Positions 20,045-27,686 of a stretch of 64,000 bases of DNA are shown here, one piece after another. The stretch comes from Dyella telluris (GTDB taxonomy: Bacteria; Pseudomonadota; Gammaproteobacteria; Xanthomonadales; Rhodanobacteraceae): contig NZ_CP060412.1 of NCBI RefSeq assembly GCF_014297575.1, positions 1,798,001-1,862,000 of the forward strand. Direction: 5' to 3'. The number at the start of each line of letters is the position of its first letter. Positions within the stretch are counted from its first letter, which is position 1. The notes under the pieces were generated by a model. It saw nothing but the letters and a program-made list of their open reading frames with translations. It was not told where the DNA came from and ran no database searches. The position numbers were made by a program, and so were the translations under genes.

Positions 20045-20761
20045 ATGTTCAGGCATGCGTTCCTCACCCTGCTGTTGATCGTCCCGTCGCTGGCTGTGGC
20101 CAGCGACAAGCACGCCGCCGGCACCTACCTGAGCGATGCACAGGTCAGCGCCGTCATGGCCGCCCTGCCCGCGCCCAGTGCGCCGGGCAGCGCGGAAGAC
20201 AAGGCCGACTACGCCGCCACGGACCGCGCCTTTGCGGACCGTTCGGCGGCTGACTTCGACCAGGCCAGGCGGGAAGAAAAATTCAACGCGTTCGACTTTG
20301 CCCCGGTGATCGGCAAGGGCTTCCAGGCGGACAAGCTTCCGCACGTGGCCGCCCTGTTCAAGGAAGCCGAGCAGGAAACCAAGGACGCGGTGGACCGCTC
20401 CAAGAACCACTGGAAGCGTCCCCGACCCTGCCCGCCGGCCTCCGATTGCGCCAGCAACCCGGAAAAGGCAGCGAAGAAAAGCTTCGGCTACCCGAGCGGC
20501 CACTCCAGCCGCGCCACGGTGGACGCCGTGCTGCTGACCCAGCTGTTCCCGCAGGACGCCGACGCGCTGATGCAGCACGCCCGCGATATCGGTTGGCGCC
20601 GTGTGGTGAAGGGCGTGCATACCCTGCAGGACATCTATGCGGGACGCCAATTCGGACAGGCCCTGGCCACCGACATGCTCGCCTCGCCCGCCATGCAACA
20701 CGACCTGGCGGCGGCCCGCGATGAACTGCGCGCTGCCGGTTTGGCTCCGAAGACGCCGTAA
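20045..20761 (+). CDS. exported class A non-specific acid phosphatase (PAP2 superfamily)
   Basis: A 238-residue protein with a signal peptide (first ~20 residues, LAVAS). The PhoN/PAP2 active-site motifs are present in order: KNHWKRPRP, then GYPSGHSSR, then a divergent third motif WRRVVKGVHTLQDI carrying the catalytic His. It releases phosphate from organic esters in the periplasm. The start could also be the TTG at 20042; ATG at 20045 is preferred, with GAGGGA upstream. It is co-transcribed with the receptor, and the two-component genes follow. Confidence 0.86.
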   Translation: MFRHAFLTLLLIVPSLAVASDKHAAGTYLSDAQVSAVMAALPAPSAPGSAEDKADYAATDRAFADRSAADFDQARREEKFNAFDFAPVIGKGFQADKLPHVAALFKEAEQETKDAVDRSKNHWKRPRPCPPASDCASNPEKAAKKSFGYPSGHSSRATVDAVLLTQLFPQDADALMQHARDIGWRRVVKGVHTLQDIYAGRQFGQALATDMLASPAMQHDLAAARDELRAAGLAPKTP

Positions 20762-20813
20762 GCCCCCGGGGGTCACCCGGCCCCCGATCCCTCTTGCGTC
20801 TTGCCTGGAGCAC

Positions 20814-20835
20814 GCCCACGGATGGGCCTCTTTTT
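20814..20835 (+). terminator. weak terminator or attenuator before the response-regulator gene
   Basis: GCCCA-CGGA-TGGGC followed by CTCTTTTT. The stem is only five base pairs, so it probably attenuates rather than fully blocks transcription from the receptor-phosphatase genes into the two-component genes. Confidence 0.45.
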
Positions 20836-20920
20836 CCCCGGACGGTAACAAAACGGAAAGACAATGGACGGTGGGCCCGGGCCTTCCGCGGCATGCCGTT
20901 CGCGTACTGAGGGGAGCAAG

Positions 20921-21586
20921 GTGCACATCATCCTGGTGGAAGACGATCTGGAGCTGGGCGCGGCCATCCAGCGTGTGCTGCAGCGGCTGTCGTACACGGT
21001 GACGTGGCTCACCGACGGCAGCCAGGCCATCGCCACCATGCAGGCCACGGCGGCAGATCTGGTGCTGCTCGACCTTGGCCTTCCGGGCAAGGACGGGCTG
21101 GACATCCTCACCGAAGCGCGCAGCGAAAACATCCGCACGCCGGTGCTCATCCTCACCGCGCGCGATGCGGTACAGGCGCGCGTGCACGGACTGGACGCCG
21201 GCGCCGACGATTACCTCACCAAGCCGTTCCACCTCGACGAACTGGGCGCGCGCATCCGCTCGCTCACCCGTCGCATGCAGGGGCTGGCCGCCAACCGCAT
21301 CGAGGCCGGCGCACTGTGCCTGGACCTGGGTTCGCTCGAAGTCACCTTCCGTGGCAACAGGGTGGACCTCACCCGGCGCGAGCTCTCCTTGCTGCAGGCG
21401 CTGATGGAACGCGCCGGCCGCGTCGTACGCCGCGATACGCTGGAAAGTTCGCTGTACGGTGGCGAGAAGGTGGTGACCGGCGGCGCCATCGACGTGCTGG
21501 TGCACTCACTGCGCCGCAAGCTGAGTTTCGACACCATCCAGAACGTACGCGCGTTCGGCTACATGATTCCGCGGGACGCCCGGTGA
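20921..21586 (+). CDS. OmpR-family response regulator, PmrA/QseB subgroup
   Basis: A 221-residue regulator. The receiver domain has the acidic pocket (VEDDLELG), phosphoacceptor D51 in VLLDLGLPG, and TARDA and DYLTKPF motifs; a winged-helix effector domain follows (RRELSLLQAL, then GGAIDVLVHSLRRKL). The sequence pattern is that of the PmrA/QseB/TctD subgroup. The start is the GTG at 20921, preceded by GAGGGGAG; the upstream ATG frame is not supported. It overlaps the kinase gene by four bases. Likely binds the CTTAGC-N5-CTTAGA array at 17577. Confidence 0.9.
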   Translation: MHIILVEDDLELGAAIQRVLQRLSYTVTWLTDGSQAIATMQATAADLVLLDLGLPGKDGLDILTEARSENIRTPVLILTARDAVQARVHGLDAGADDYLTKPFHLDELGARIRSLTRRMQGLAANRIEAGALCLDLGSLEVTFRGNRVDLTRRELSLLQALMERAGRVVRRDTLESSLYGGEKVVTGGAIDVLVHSLRRKLSFDTIQNVRAFGYMIPRDAR

Positions 21587-22974
21587 AACCCACCAGCCTG
21601 CGCGGGCGCCTGCGCTGGATGATCATCGCGCTACTGCTGCTGTTCCTGCTGCCACTCGCGTTCTACAGCTTCTACCGCACCAGCGACGAGATGGCGGTGC
21701 TCTCCGATGCGCGCCTCGCCGAAGCAGCGCACACCGTGGCCGCGCTGATCCGCCAGTCCGGCCTGCAGGCCTTTGCCAACCACGATGGCGTGATCGTGCC
21801 GGTACAGAAGAAAAGCGTGCTGGCCGCCATGGGCGAAGTCGCCACGCACGAGTCGGAGGTGGGTTTCCAGGTGTTCGACCGGGACGGCAAGCTGGTGCTC
21901 GGCACCGTGAACCTGATGACCCTGCCGGCGACGCCAGACGACCGCTCCGCCTACCACGACCTGAAGAAGCAGCACCACGTGTGGCGCGTCTTCAACTACG
22001 TGGACCCGCAGAGCCAGTACGTCATCCGCACGGCCGACCGCTACGACAGCCGCGAGAACATCGTGTACACGCTGTGGGTGGACCACGGCGTGCCCTTCCT
22101 GCTCGGCCTGCCCGTGCTCGCGCTGCTGGTGGGCTGGGCGGTGGGTCGCGGATTGCGCCCGCTGGCCAGCCTGACCACGGCCTTGTCCGCACGCGAACCC
22201 GGCAGCCGTGAGCGTATCGAGCTGCCCCACGCGCCGCGCGAACTTCGCCCCGTGCTCGGCGCGCTCAACGAACAGCTGGTGCGCCAGGAAGACGCACTGG
22301 AACGCGAGCGACGCTTCAGTGCCGATGTCGCGCACGAACTCCGCACGCCGCTGGCCTCCATCCTGCTCAACCTCGAAAGCGCCATGGAAACCGTCGACCC
22401 CGACGAGATCCAGGACAGCCTGGCCGGTGCACACCACAGCGTCGCCACGCTGAGCCGGCGCGTGGAGCAGTTGCTCACCCTGGCCAGGATGGAAGCCGGC
22501 GCGGCGTCCACCCGCTTCGAAGCTGTCGACCTCATGGACGTGGCAGGCGGCGTGGTGAAGGAACTGACTCCCGTCATCCAGCGTCGCGGCGTCGAACTCG
22601 GCTTCGCGCAGCAGGACGGCCAGGTACTGGTGCAGGGCTATGCACCGGCGCTCATCGCACTGCTGCGCAACCTGCTGGAAAACTCGCTGCGCTACGTACC
22701 CGCCGGCGGCCGCATCCAGCTCGCCATCGCACAGGGCCGACAGGACGCCACGCTGGAAGTGATCGACGACGGCCCGGGCATTCCGACCGAACGCCGACAT
22801 GCCGTGTTCGCCCGTTTCCATCGGGAAGCCGGCAGCCGCGGCGAAGGCTATGGCCTGGGCCTTTCCATCGTCGCGCGTGCTGCCACCTTGCACCGCGCTT
22901 CCATCGAGCTGCTTGATTCGCCGCTGGGGCGGGGGCTTAGGGTGCGGGTGTCGATTCCCTTGTTGTGTCCTTAG
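21583..22974 (+). CDS. sensor histidine kinase of the PmrB/QseC type
   Basis: A 463-residue kinase with a GTG start overlapping the regulator stop (GTGA), indicating coupled translation. It has two membrane helices (about 13-28 and 170-190) flanking a ~140-residue periplasmic sensor, a short HAMP-like linker, an H-box with His251 (SADVAHELRTPLAS), the N-box LLRNLLENSLRY, and G boxes IDDGPGIP and GYGLGLSIV. The ligand is unknown; its cognate regulator is immediately upstream. Related PmrB/QseC kinases sense metal ions, pH or signalling amines. Confidence 0.9.
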   Translation: MKPTSLRGRLRWMIIALLLLFLLPLAFYSFYRTSDEMAVLSDARLAEAAHTVAALIRQSGLQAFANHDGVIVPVQKKSVLAAMGEVATHESEVGFQVFDRDGKLVLGTVNLMTLPATPDDRSAYHDLKKQHHVWRVFNYVDPQSQYVIRTADRYDSRENIVYTLWVDHGVPFLLGLPVLALLVGWAVGRGLRPLASLTTALSAREPGSRERIELPHAPRELRPVLGALNEQLVRQEDALERERRFSADVAHELRTPLASILLNLESAMETVDPDEIQDSLAGAHHSVATLSRRVEQLLTLARMEAGAASTRFEAVDLMDVAGGVVKELTPVIQRRGVELGFAQQDGQVLVQGYAPALIALLRNLLENSLRYVPAGGRIQLAIAQGRQDATLEVIDDGPGIPTERRHAVFARFHREAGSRGEGYGLGLSIVARAATLHRASIELLDSPLGRGLRVRVSIPLLCP

Positions 22975-23020
22975 CTGCGTCGCGATCCGTCTCGATGGCA
23001 AGGGGGTGAGAAGTACGACA

Positions 23021-23096
23021 CGTCATTCCGGCGCGCCCCACTAAAGGGAGCGAGGGCTGGAGGTCCTCTTCAACGGCCGAAGGCACGGTCATCCAG
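23021..23096. repeat. REP-like element of the GTCATTCC...GGTCATCCAG family
   Basis: It runs from CGTCATTCCGGCGC to GGTCATCCAG with TCAACGGCCGAAGG between. Related copies occur at 37217 and 43300. It belongs to the 874-base gap after the kinase gene, which otherwise holds composite repeat copy B and no credible gene. Confidence 0.6.
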
Positions 23097-23263
23097 ACTG
23101 TCGATTCTCAGATCTGGCGATACCTCAATCTAGCCGCCTGCGGCGGGCTTCCGAACCGCTGCCGCGGTCCGGGTCACTTTTCGGCGTCGAGCTGAAGGCT
23201 CGTGCAGCTGCGCTGCACATCGCGTCACGCCGCAATGGCATATCGCTTGCCGGCGTGGCTTGT

Positions 23264-23797
23264 CTGTAGGAGCGCACCCTGTGCGCGACAGCCTGACAGA
23301 GCGGTATCGACACGACGCTGCGGTCGCGCACAAGGTGCGCTCCTACAGGGGGGGATCGCACCGTGTGAAGCCCGTTTCTTTCTCGCCTCAGTGCTCACCC
23401 CAGTCCTCTCCCGAACGGGAGAGGACGAGCGACAGGGGATGTTCAACGTGAACACCCGAGTGGCAAGGAAGGATGTGCCGCGCAGCGGCACGACGCTCCG
23501 CGTTAAGTCCTCTTCGCATCGGCGCGTTGCGAAGCGCTTGGAAGTACCCGCTGTGTAGAGGCGAAGGTTGCAAAGCAACAACGTTCCTCAGCCGTTCGGG
23601 CTTATCCCACCGGCATGCTGCCAGCCTTTAAGGCCATTTCTTTGGGTTACTTTTCTTTGGGCCAGCAAAGAAAAGTGACTCGGCCTTCGGCAGAAGGTCG
23701 AAACGCCTCCGCGGCGTAAGCGGCCCGCTCGCGGAAACGCCCGAGACCAAAGGCCCAGAGCAAAGTCACTAGATCCCGGTCTTCGCCGTAATCACGA
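23264..23797 (+). repeat. composite multi-hairpin intergenic repeat, copy B, with flanking REP pair
   Basis: The module opens with an inverted REP pair, CTGTAGGAGCGCACCCTG (23264) and its complement ending at 23348. A 55-base linker follows, then the hairpin CCTCTCCC...GGGAGAGG (23404-23425), a conserved core containing a GTTGC-AAA-GCAAC hairpin, the GCCTTTAAGGC element, the 32-base hairpin at 23647-23678, CCTTC-GGCA-GAAGG, the CGTAAGCGG element, and a degenerate REP end. The order and spacing match copy C (inverted). Short frames across it are not proteins. Confidence 0.88.
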
Positions 23798-23848
23798 CCT
23801 CGCCCCGCGCAAGCTTGGGCTCTACTGACCCAGGCCAGGACCACCCAC

Positions 23849-25168
23849 TCACGCCAACGTAATCACCGCCTGCAAACCACCACCCTCGCGATTCTCCAGC
23901 TTCAGCTGCCCACCAATCGACGCGATCAGCTGCGCGCCAATGGCCAGCCCCAAGCCAGCACCGCCGGTGTCGCGGTTGCGCGAGGATTCAAGCCGATAGA
24001 ACGGTTGCAGCACCTGCTCAAGCTCGCCCTCGGGAATGCCGGGGCCACGGTCGGCGACGATGATGCGCAGTGCATTCGCATCGCCGCGCTGAAGCGCCAC
24101 TTCCGCCGAACCGCCGTACTTGATGGCGTTATCGATAAGGTTCACGAGTACACGCCGCAGGGCCTGCGGGCGCAAGGTGGCGGTGATATCGGCCTTGCCG
24201 GTCATGCTCACCGGCTGGCCAACGTCCTGGTAATCGAATACCAGGCTTTCCAGGAACGCTCCCACGTCCATCTTCACCGGCTTCTCGGCATCGCCGTGGG
24301 CGCTGCGCGCATAGGCCACGCCTTCCTTCACCAGGTGTTGCAGTTCCTTCAGGTCGTCCAGGATGCGTTGCTGTTCGGGCGATTCATCCAGCGCTTCGAC
24401 GCGCAGGCGCATGCGGGTGATCGGCGTCTGCAGGTCGTGAGAGATGGCGGCCAGAATATGCAGGCGCTCCTTCAGATGGCGGGCGATGCGGTCCTGCATG
24501 GTGTTGAAGGCCTTCGCCGCACGCGCTACTTCGGTGGGGCCATCCTGCGCCACGCGCGGGCCGTTCGCGGTGGGCGTCATCGCGTCCGCGGCTTCGGCAA
24601 GCGTGGTGAGCGGCCGCGTGGCCAGCCTCACCGCCAGCCAGGTGCACACCAGCAGCAGGATCACCTGCAGGGTGAACACGAAGGGCAGCCAGGCGGCCAG
24701 CGGCTTCATGTGCGGCGTGATCTGCAGCGTCAGCGGGGAGCCATCGTGCAGGGTGAAGTGCACCTGATAACGCTCGGGCGACGTGGAAATGGTGTTGCCG
24801 TAGACGCGATAGTCCGGCCCCACTTCCTTGGCGATCAGGGCCAGCACGTCGCGCGAGCGCTGCGTGGCCAGCTGGTTGCCGGGCTCGCCGGGGCCAAGGA
24901 TGTAGAAGTAGTTGTCGCGCTCCAGCCGGTTCAGCCAGCGCGAACGCTCCGCGGCAGGCAGGCGGTCGATCACCGACACCGACGTGCCCACGTCGTGTTC
25001 CAGCGTGTTGAACATCACCGCCGTGGCGGACTGCGTGCGCTCCATGTAGAGCAGCGCGAACGACAGGCCCTGCGCCAGCATCAGCCCGGCAAAGATGATC
25101 AGGTACAGCCGCGACGCCATGCTGCGCGGCAGCCAGCGACTGGCGGTGACCGGGGCGATGGCACTCAT
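23849..25168 (-). CDS. sensor histidine kinase, EnvZ/RstB-like
   Basis: A 439-residue kinase: membrane helices at about 20-42 and 158-178 flank a ~115-residue periplasmic domain, then a HAMP domain, an H-box with His244 (AAISHDLQTPITRMRLR), the N-box VLVNLIDNAIKYGG, and G boxes ADRGPGIPEGE and GAGLGLAIG. It overlaps the regulator gene by four bases (ATGA). The signal is unknown, but co-transcription with a periplasmic redoxin hints at redox or thiol stress (inference). Confidence 0.9.
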   Translation of the reverse strand: MSAIAPVTASRWLPRSMASRLYLIIFAGLMLAQGLSFALLYMERTQSATAVMFNTLEHDVGTSVSVIDRLPAAERSRWLNRLERDNYFYILGPGEPGNQLATQRSRDVLALIAKEVGPDYRVYGNTISTSPERYQVHFTLHDGSPLTLQITPHMKPLAAWLPFVFTLQVILLLVCTWLAVRLATRPLTTLAEAADAMTPTANGPRVAQDGPTEVARAAKAFNTMQDRIARHLKERLHILAAISHDLQTPITRMRLRVEALDESPEQQRILDDLKELQHLVKEGVAYARSAHGDAEKPVKMDVGAFLESLVFDYQDVGQPVSMTGKADITATLRPQALRRVLVNLIDNAIKYGGSAEVALQRGDANALRIIVADRGPGIPEGELEQVLQPFYRLESSRNRDTGGAGLGLAIGAQLIASIGGQLKLENREGGGLQAVITLA

Positions 25169-25905
25169 GGCTGGTCGCCGTTGAGGATCACCGGCATGGA
25201 GAACACGTAGCCTTCGCTGCGCACCGTCTTGATGTAGGTCTGCTCGCGTGCACCGTCCTGCAGGCGCTGGCGCAGGCGACTGACCATCAGGTCGATGGAG
25301 CGATCGAACAGTTCGGCGTCGCGTCCCTGCGTGAGGTTGAGCAGCTGGTCGCGCGACAGTACGCGCTGGGGATGATCGAGGAACACGCGCAGCAGGCGGA
25401 ACTCCGCGCCGCTGAGCGACACCACCGTGCCATCGTCGTCGAGCAGGTGGCGCGCTGTGGTATCCAGCCGCCAGCGGCCAAACGCAATGACATCACTGGT
25501 TTCGGTGACGCGCAGGTTCGGCGGCAACATGCGCGTGCGGCGGATCACCGCCTTGATGCGCGCCAGCAGCTCGCGCGGCGAGAACGGCTTGGTGACGTAG
25601 TCGTCCGCGCCCATCTCCAGGCCGATGATGCGGTCGGTCTCGTCATCGCGCGCGGTGAGCAGCACTACCGGCACGTGCTTGTGCTTGCCGGCGCGCAGCG
25701 TGCGGCACAGTACCAGCCCGTCGTCGCCCGGCATCATGATGTCCAGCACCACCAGGTCGAACGCCGAGGTGTCGAGCTGCGCGAACATCTCGCGACCCTC
25801 GGCGGCGCCGCTGGCGCGCAGGCCATTCTTGCGCAGGTAATCCACGATGCCGGTGCGGATGCCGTGGTCGTCATCCACGACCAGGATATGGTCGACGTGT
25901 TCCAT
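25165..25905 (-). CDS. OmpR-family response regulator
   Basis: A 246-residue regulator: receiver domain with VVDDDHG, phosphoacceptor D55 in VVLDIMMPGDDG, LLTARDDE and DYVTKPFSPRE, then a winged-helix domain (SGAEFRLLRVFLDHP, then RSIDLMVSRLRQRL). The start at 25905 has a GGAGAAAG site; an alternative ATG at 25947 overlaps the redoxin stop (ATGA) and adds 14 residues with no domain content. Its kinase follows with a four-base overlap. The repeats at 26581-26650 upstream of the operon are its best candidate binding sites. Confidence 0.9.
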   Translation of the reverse strand: MEHVDHILVVDDDHGIRTGIVDYLRKNGLRASGAAEGREMFAQLDTSAFDLVVLDIMMPGDDGLVLCRTLRAGKHKHVPVVLLTARDDETDRIIGLEMGADDYVTKPFSPRELLARIKAVIRRTRMLPPNLRVTETSDVIAFGRWRLDTTARHLLDDDGTVVSLSGAEFRLLRVFLDHPQRVLSRDQLLNLTQGRDAELFDRSIDLMVSRLRQRLQDGAREQTYIKTVRSEGYVFSMPVILNGDQP

Positions 25906-25943
25906 GCTTTCTCCAGTGGTGGTACCGGCCGTGGTCAACGCTG

Positions 25944-26486
25944 TCATGCCTTGCCTAGCAGCTCGCGGACCTTTGCTTCCGTCTGATCGTAGTCTCCCTC
26001 GCCGACATGGCGATAGACCACGTGACCCTCGCGATCGATCAGGTAGATGGCAGGCCAGAAGCGGTTGCCCCAGGCGTTCCAGATCCGGTTGTCGTTATCC
26101 ATGGCTACCGGATAACGGATGCCCAGCGTGCTGATGGCCTGCTTCAGGCTGGTCACGTCGCGTTCTTCGTCGTACTCGGGCGTGTGCACGCCCACCACCA
26201 CCAGCCCGTCGTTGGCATAGCGGTCGTACAGCGCCTTGGTGTGGGGCAGCACGTGCAGGCAGTTGATGCATTCGCGCGTCCAGAACTCCACCAGCACCAC
26301 CTTGCCACGCAGCTGCTGCGTGGACAGCGGCGAGGAGTTGAGCCAGCGCGTGGCGCCCTCGAAATCGGGCGCCGGCGTGTCGGACCGCGGGGTCTGGGCA
26401 TGGGCGTCGAGCCAGCCGCCGGGCCAGGCGGCAAACAGGGCGGCCGTGAAGGTCGCGGTGGCGGCAACGAGTTTCAGGAATTTCAT
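25944..26486 (-). CDS. exported thioredoxin-like (redoxin/TlpA-type) protein
   Basis: A 180-residue protein with a signal peptide of about 30 residues (ATFTAALFAAWPGGWLDAHAQ). The thioredoxin fold carries a CxxC pair, C73 and C76 in FWTRECINCLHV, with Glu where Trp normally precedes the first Cys, and a partner motif FWPAIYLIDREG with the cis-Pro position. It is a periplasmic thiol reductant, oxidant sensor or cytochrome-maturation-like protein. First gene of a redoxin-regulator-kinase operon; ribosome site CTGGAG. Confidence 0.86.
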   Translation of the reverse strand: MKFLKLVAATATFTAALFAAWPGGWLDAHAQTPRSDTPAPDFEGATRWLNSSPLSTQQLRGKVVLVEFWTRECINCLHVLPHTKALYDRYANDGLVVVGVHTPEYDEERDVTSLKQAISTLGIRYPVAMDNDNRIWNAWGNRFWPAIYLIDREGHVVYRHVGEGDYDQTEAKVRELLGKA

Positions 26487-26580
26487 GGCGGATTCTCCAG
26501 GCATGGGCGGCACGGGCGCCACCGACAGATGCATTGGAGCAAGGTGTCTTGTACCGGGCGTGTCCTCGCCCCCGGCTTTT

Positions 26581-26650
26581 TGTATCGCTTTGTATCCGTG
26601 CGCCGGGCCCGGAAGGGACGACGGTAGCCCGGAATGTATCCGAATGTATC
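26581..26650. promoter_or_regulatory. two pairs of TGTATC direct repeats in a divergent promoter region
   Basis: TGTATC occurs at 26581 and 26591 and again at 26635 and 26645. Each pair is TGTATC-N4-TGTATC with a 10-bp period, the spacing used by OmpR-type dimers; the pairs are 54 bp apart. The region lies between the redoxin-regulator-kinase operon (minus) and the ohr gene (plus), 95-165 bases from the former start and 131-200 from the latter. The regulator encoded downstream is the obvious candidate ligand. Confidence 0.68.
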
Positions 26651-26780
26651 CACCCGTCCGGGTGACACGTTTCGATGCCATCGGGCAGCGGACTCGACAC
26701 ATCACCGATACGCGGCGGGCGTCTCCTAGGCACACCGGCTGATCCACGGCCATGACCACCCCACTTCAGGAGACTGCACC

Positions 26781-27215
26781 ATGTCCGCTACCAACAACAC
26801 CGTGTCCGCTTCGAACATCCTCTACACCGGCTACACCACCACCGCCGGCGGCCGCGAAGGCCGTGCCGTCAGCGACGACGGCCAGCTCGACGTCAAGCTC
26901 TCCACCCCCGGTTCCAACCTGCCGGGCACGAACCCGGAGCAGCTGTTCGGCGCCGGCTGGTCCGCCTGTTTCACCGGCGCCATGCGCCATGCCGCCCGCG
27001 CCGCCAGGATCGACTTTCCCCTCGCCACGGCCGTGAGCGCGGAGATCGACCTGGGCCTGGATGCCGACGGTTACTTCCTGCAGGCCCGCCTGCTGGTGTC
27101 GCTGCCTGGCCTGGATCGCGCCACCGCCCAGCAGCTGATCGACGCTGCCCACCAGACCTGCCCTTACTCCAAGGCGACGCGCGGGAACATCAACGTCACC
27201 ATCACGCTCGCCTGA
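26781..27215 (+). CDS. ohr: organic hydroperoxide resistance protein, Ohr/OsmC family
   Basis: A 144-residue cytosolic thiol peroxidase that reduces organic hydroperoxides. Both catalytic cysteines are in place: C63 in WSACFTGAM and C127 in TCPYSKATRGNI. The amino-terminal segment ILYTGYTTTAGGREG matches the Ohr subgroup rather than OsmC. The ribosome site CAGGAG precedes the ATG. No ohrR gene is adjacent, which is unusual for ohr; the TGTATC repeats upstream may provide alternative control. Confidence 0.93.
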   Translation: MSATNNTVSASNILYTGYTTTAGGREGRAVSDDGQLDVKLSTPGSNLPGTNPEQLFGAGWSACFTGAMRHAARAARIDFPLATAVSAEIDLGLDADGYFLQARLLVSLPGLDRATAQQLIDAAHQTCPYSKATRGNINVTITLA

Positions 27216-27249
27216 CCGGCGAGCGCGACACCGCATCGAGGTACTGTCC

Positions 27250-27540
27250 ATGAAACGCACCCGCACCATCTTCGTTGCCGCCTTCGCCCTGGGCCTTGTC
27301 GCCGCGGCCAACGCCGGTAACGCCGCCGACCTTCGTTCGCCCGAGCCGCAAGCGCGAACCACCGAACACGATGGCTCCCTGCCGACATTGGCCAGTGAGG
27401 TGCTGCCCATGGAGGGTGCGCGACGTGCGCGGCCATGGCAGACCTCGGTGCTGCCGCGCATCACCGACCACCGGCCCACCGGCCGGCCCGACTGGGACAT
27501 CGACTATCCGTCGCAACTCGCTCCGCAGGAGCAGCGTTGA
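27250..27540 (+). CDS. small exported protein, unknown function
   Basis: A 96-residue protein starting MKRTRTIFVAAFALGLVAAANA, a clear signal peptide, then a polar Pro/Arg-rich mature part of about 73 residues without cysteines. It starts 34 bases after ohr and is probably co-transcribed. No family recognised. A REP-like hairpin follows at 27625. Confidence 0.65.
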   Translation: MKRTRTIFVAAFALGLVAAANAGNAADLRSPEPQARTTEHDGSLPTLASEVLPMEGARRARPWQTSVLPRITDHRPTGRPDWDIDYPSQLAPQEQR

Positions 27541-27624
27541 GTCGTTCGCCTGATTGACGTGAAGCCCTGGATTCCGGGCGGGTGACGTCATGCGGTACCT
27601 GGGGCGGCTAAACGTGCGCTTGAC

Positions 27625-27652
27625 CGTCATCCCCGCGAAGGCGGGGATGACG
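27625..27652. repeat. REP-like perfect palindrome
   Basis: CGTCATCCCCGC-GAAG-GCGGGGATGACG, a perfect 12-bp stem with a 4-base loop, between two convergent genes. It is the clearest single example of the GTCATCCC REP-like family in the window and may also terminate both flanking transcripts. Confidence 0.75.
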
Positions 27653-27686
27653 AATGGGAAGCGAACGGTAGTTGTGTCAGCCGCGC

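Noticed and set aside
17860..20124. 754-residue minus-strand frame opposite the TonB receptor
   Set aside because: Shadow of the receptor; low-complexity Val/Gly/His/Arg composition and no domain motif.
23225..23581. Small proteins within the composite repeats (e.g. frames reading RFATRRCEEDLTRSV)
   Set aside because: The same peptide fragments recur at 8174-8539 and 40655-40864 because the DNA repeat recurs. Hairpin structure, not codons, is conserved, so these are spurious genes.
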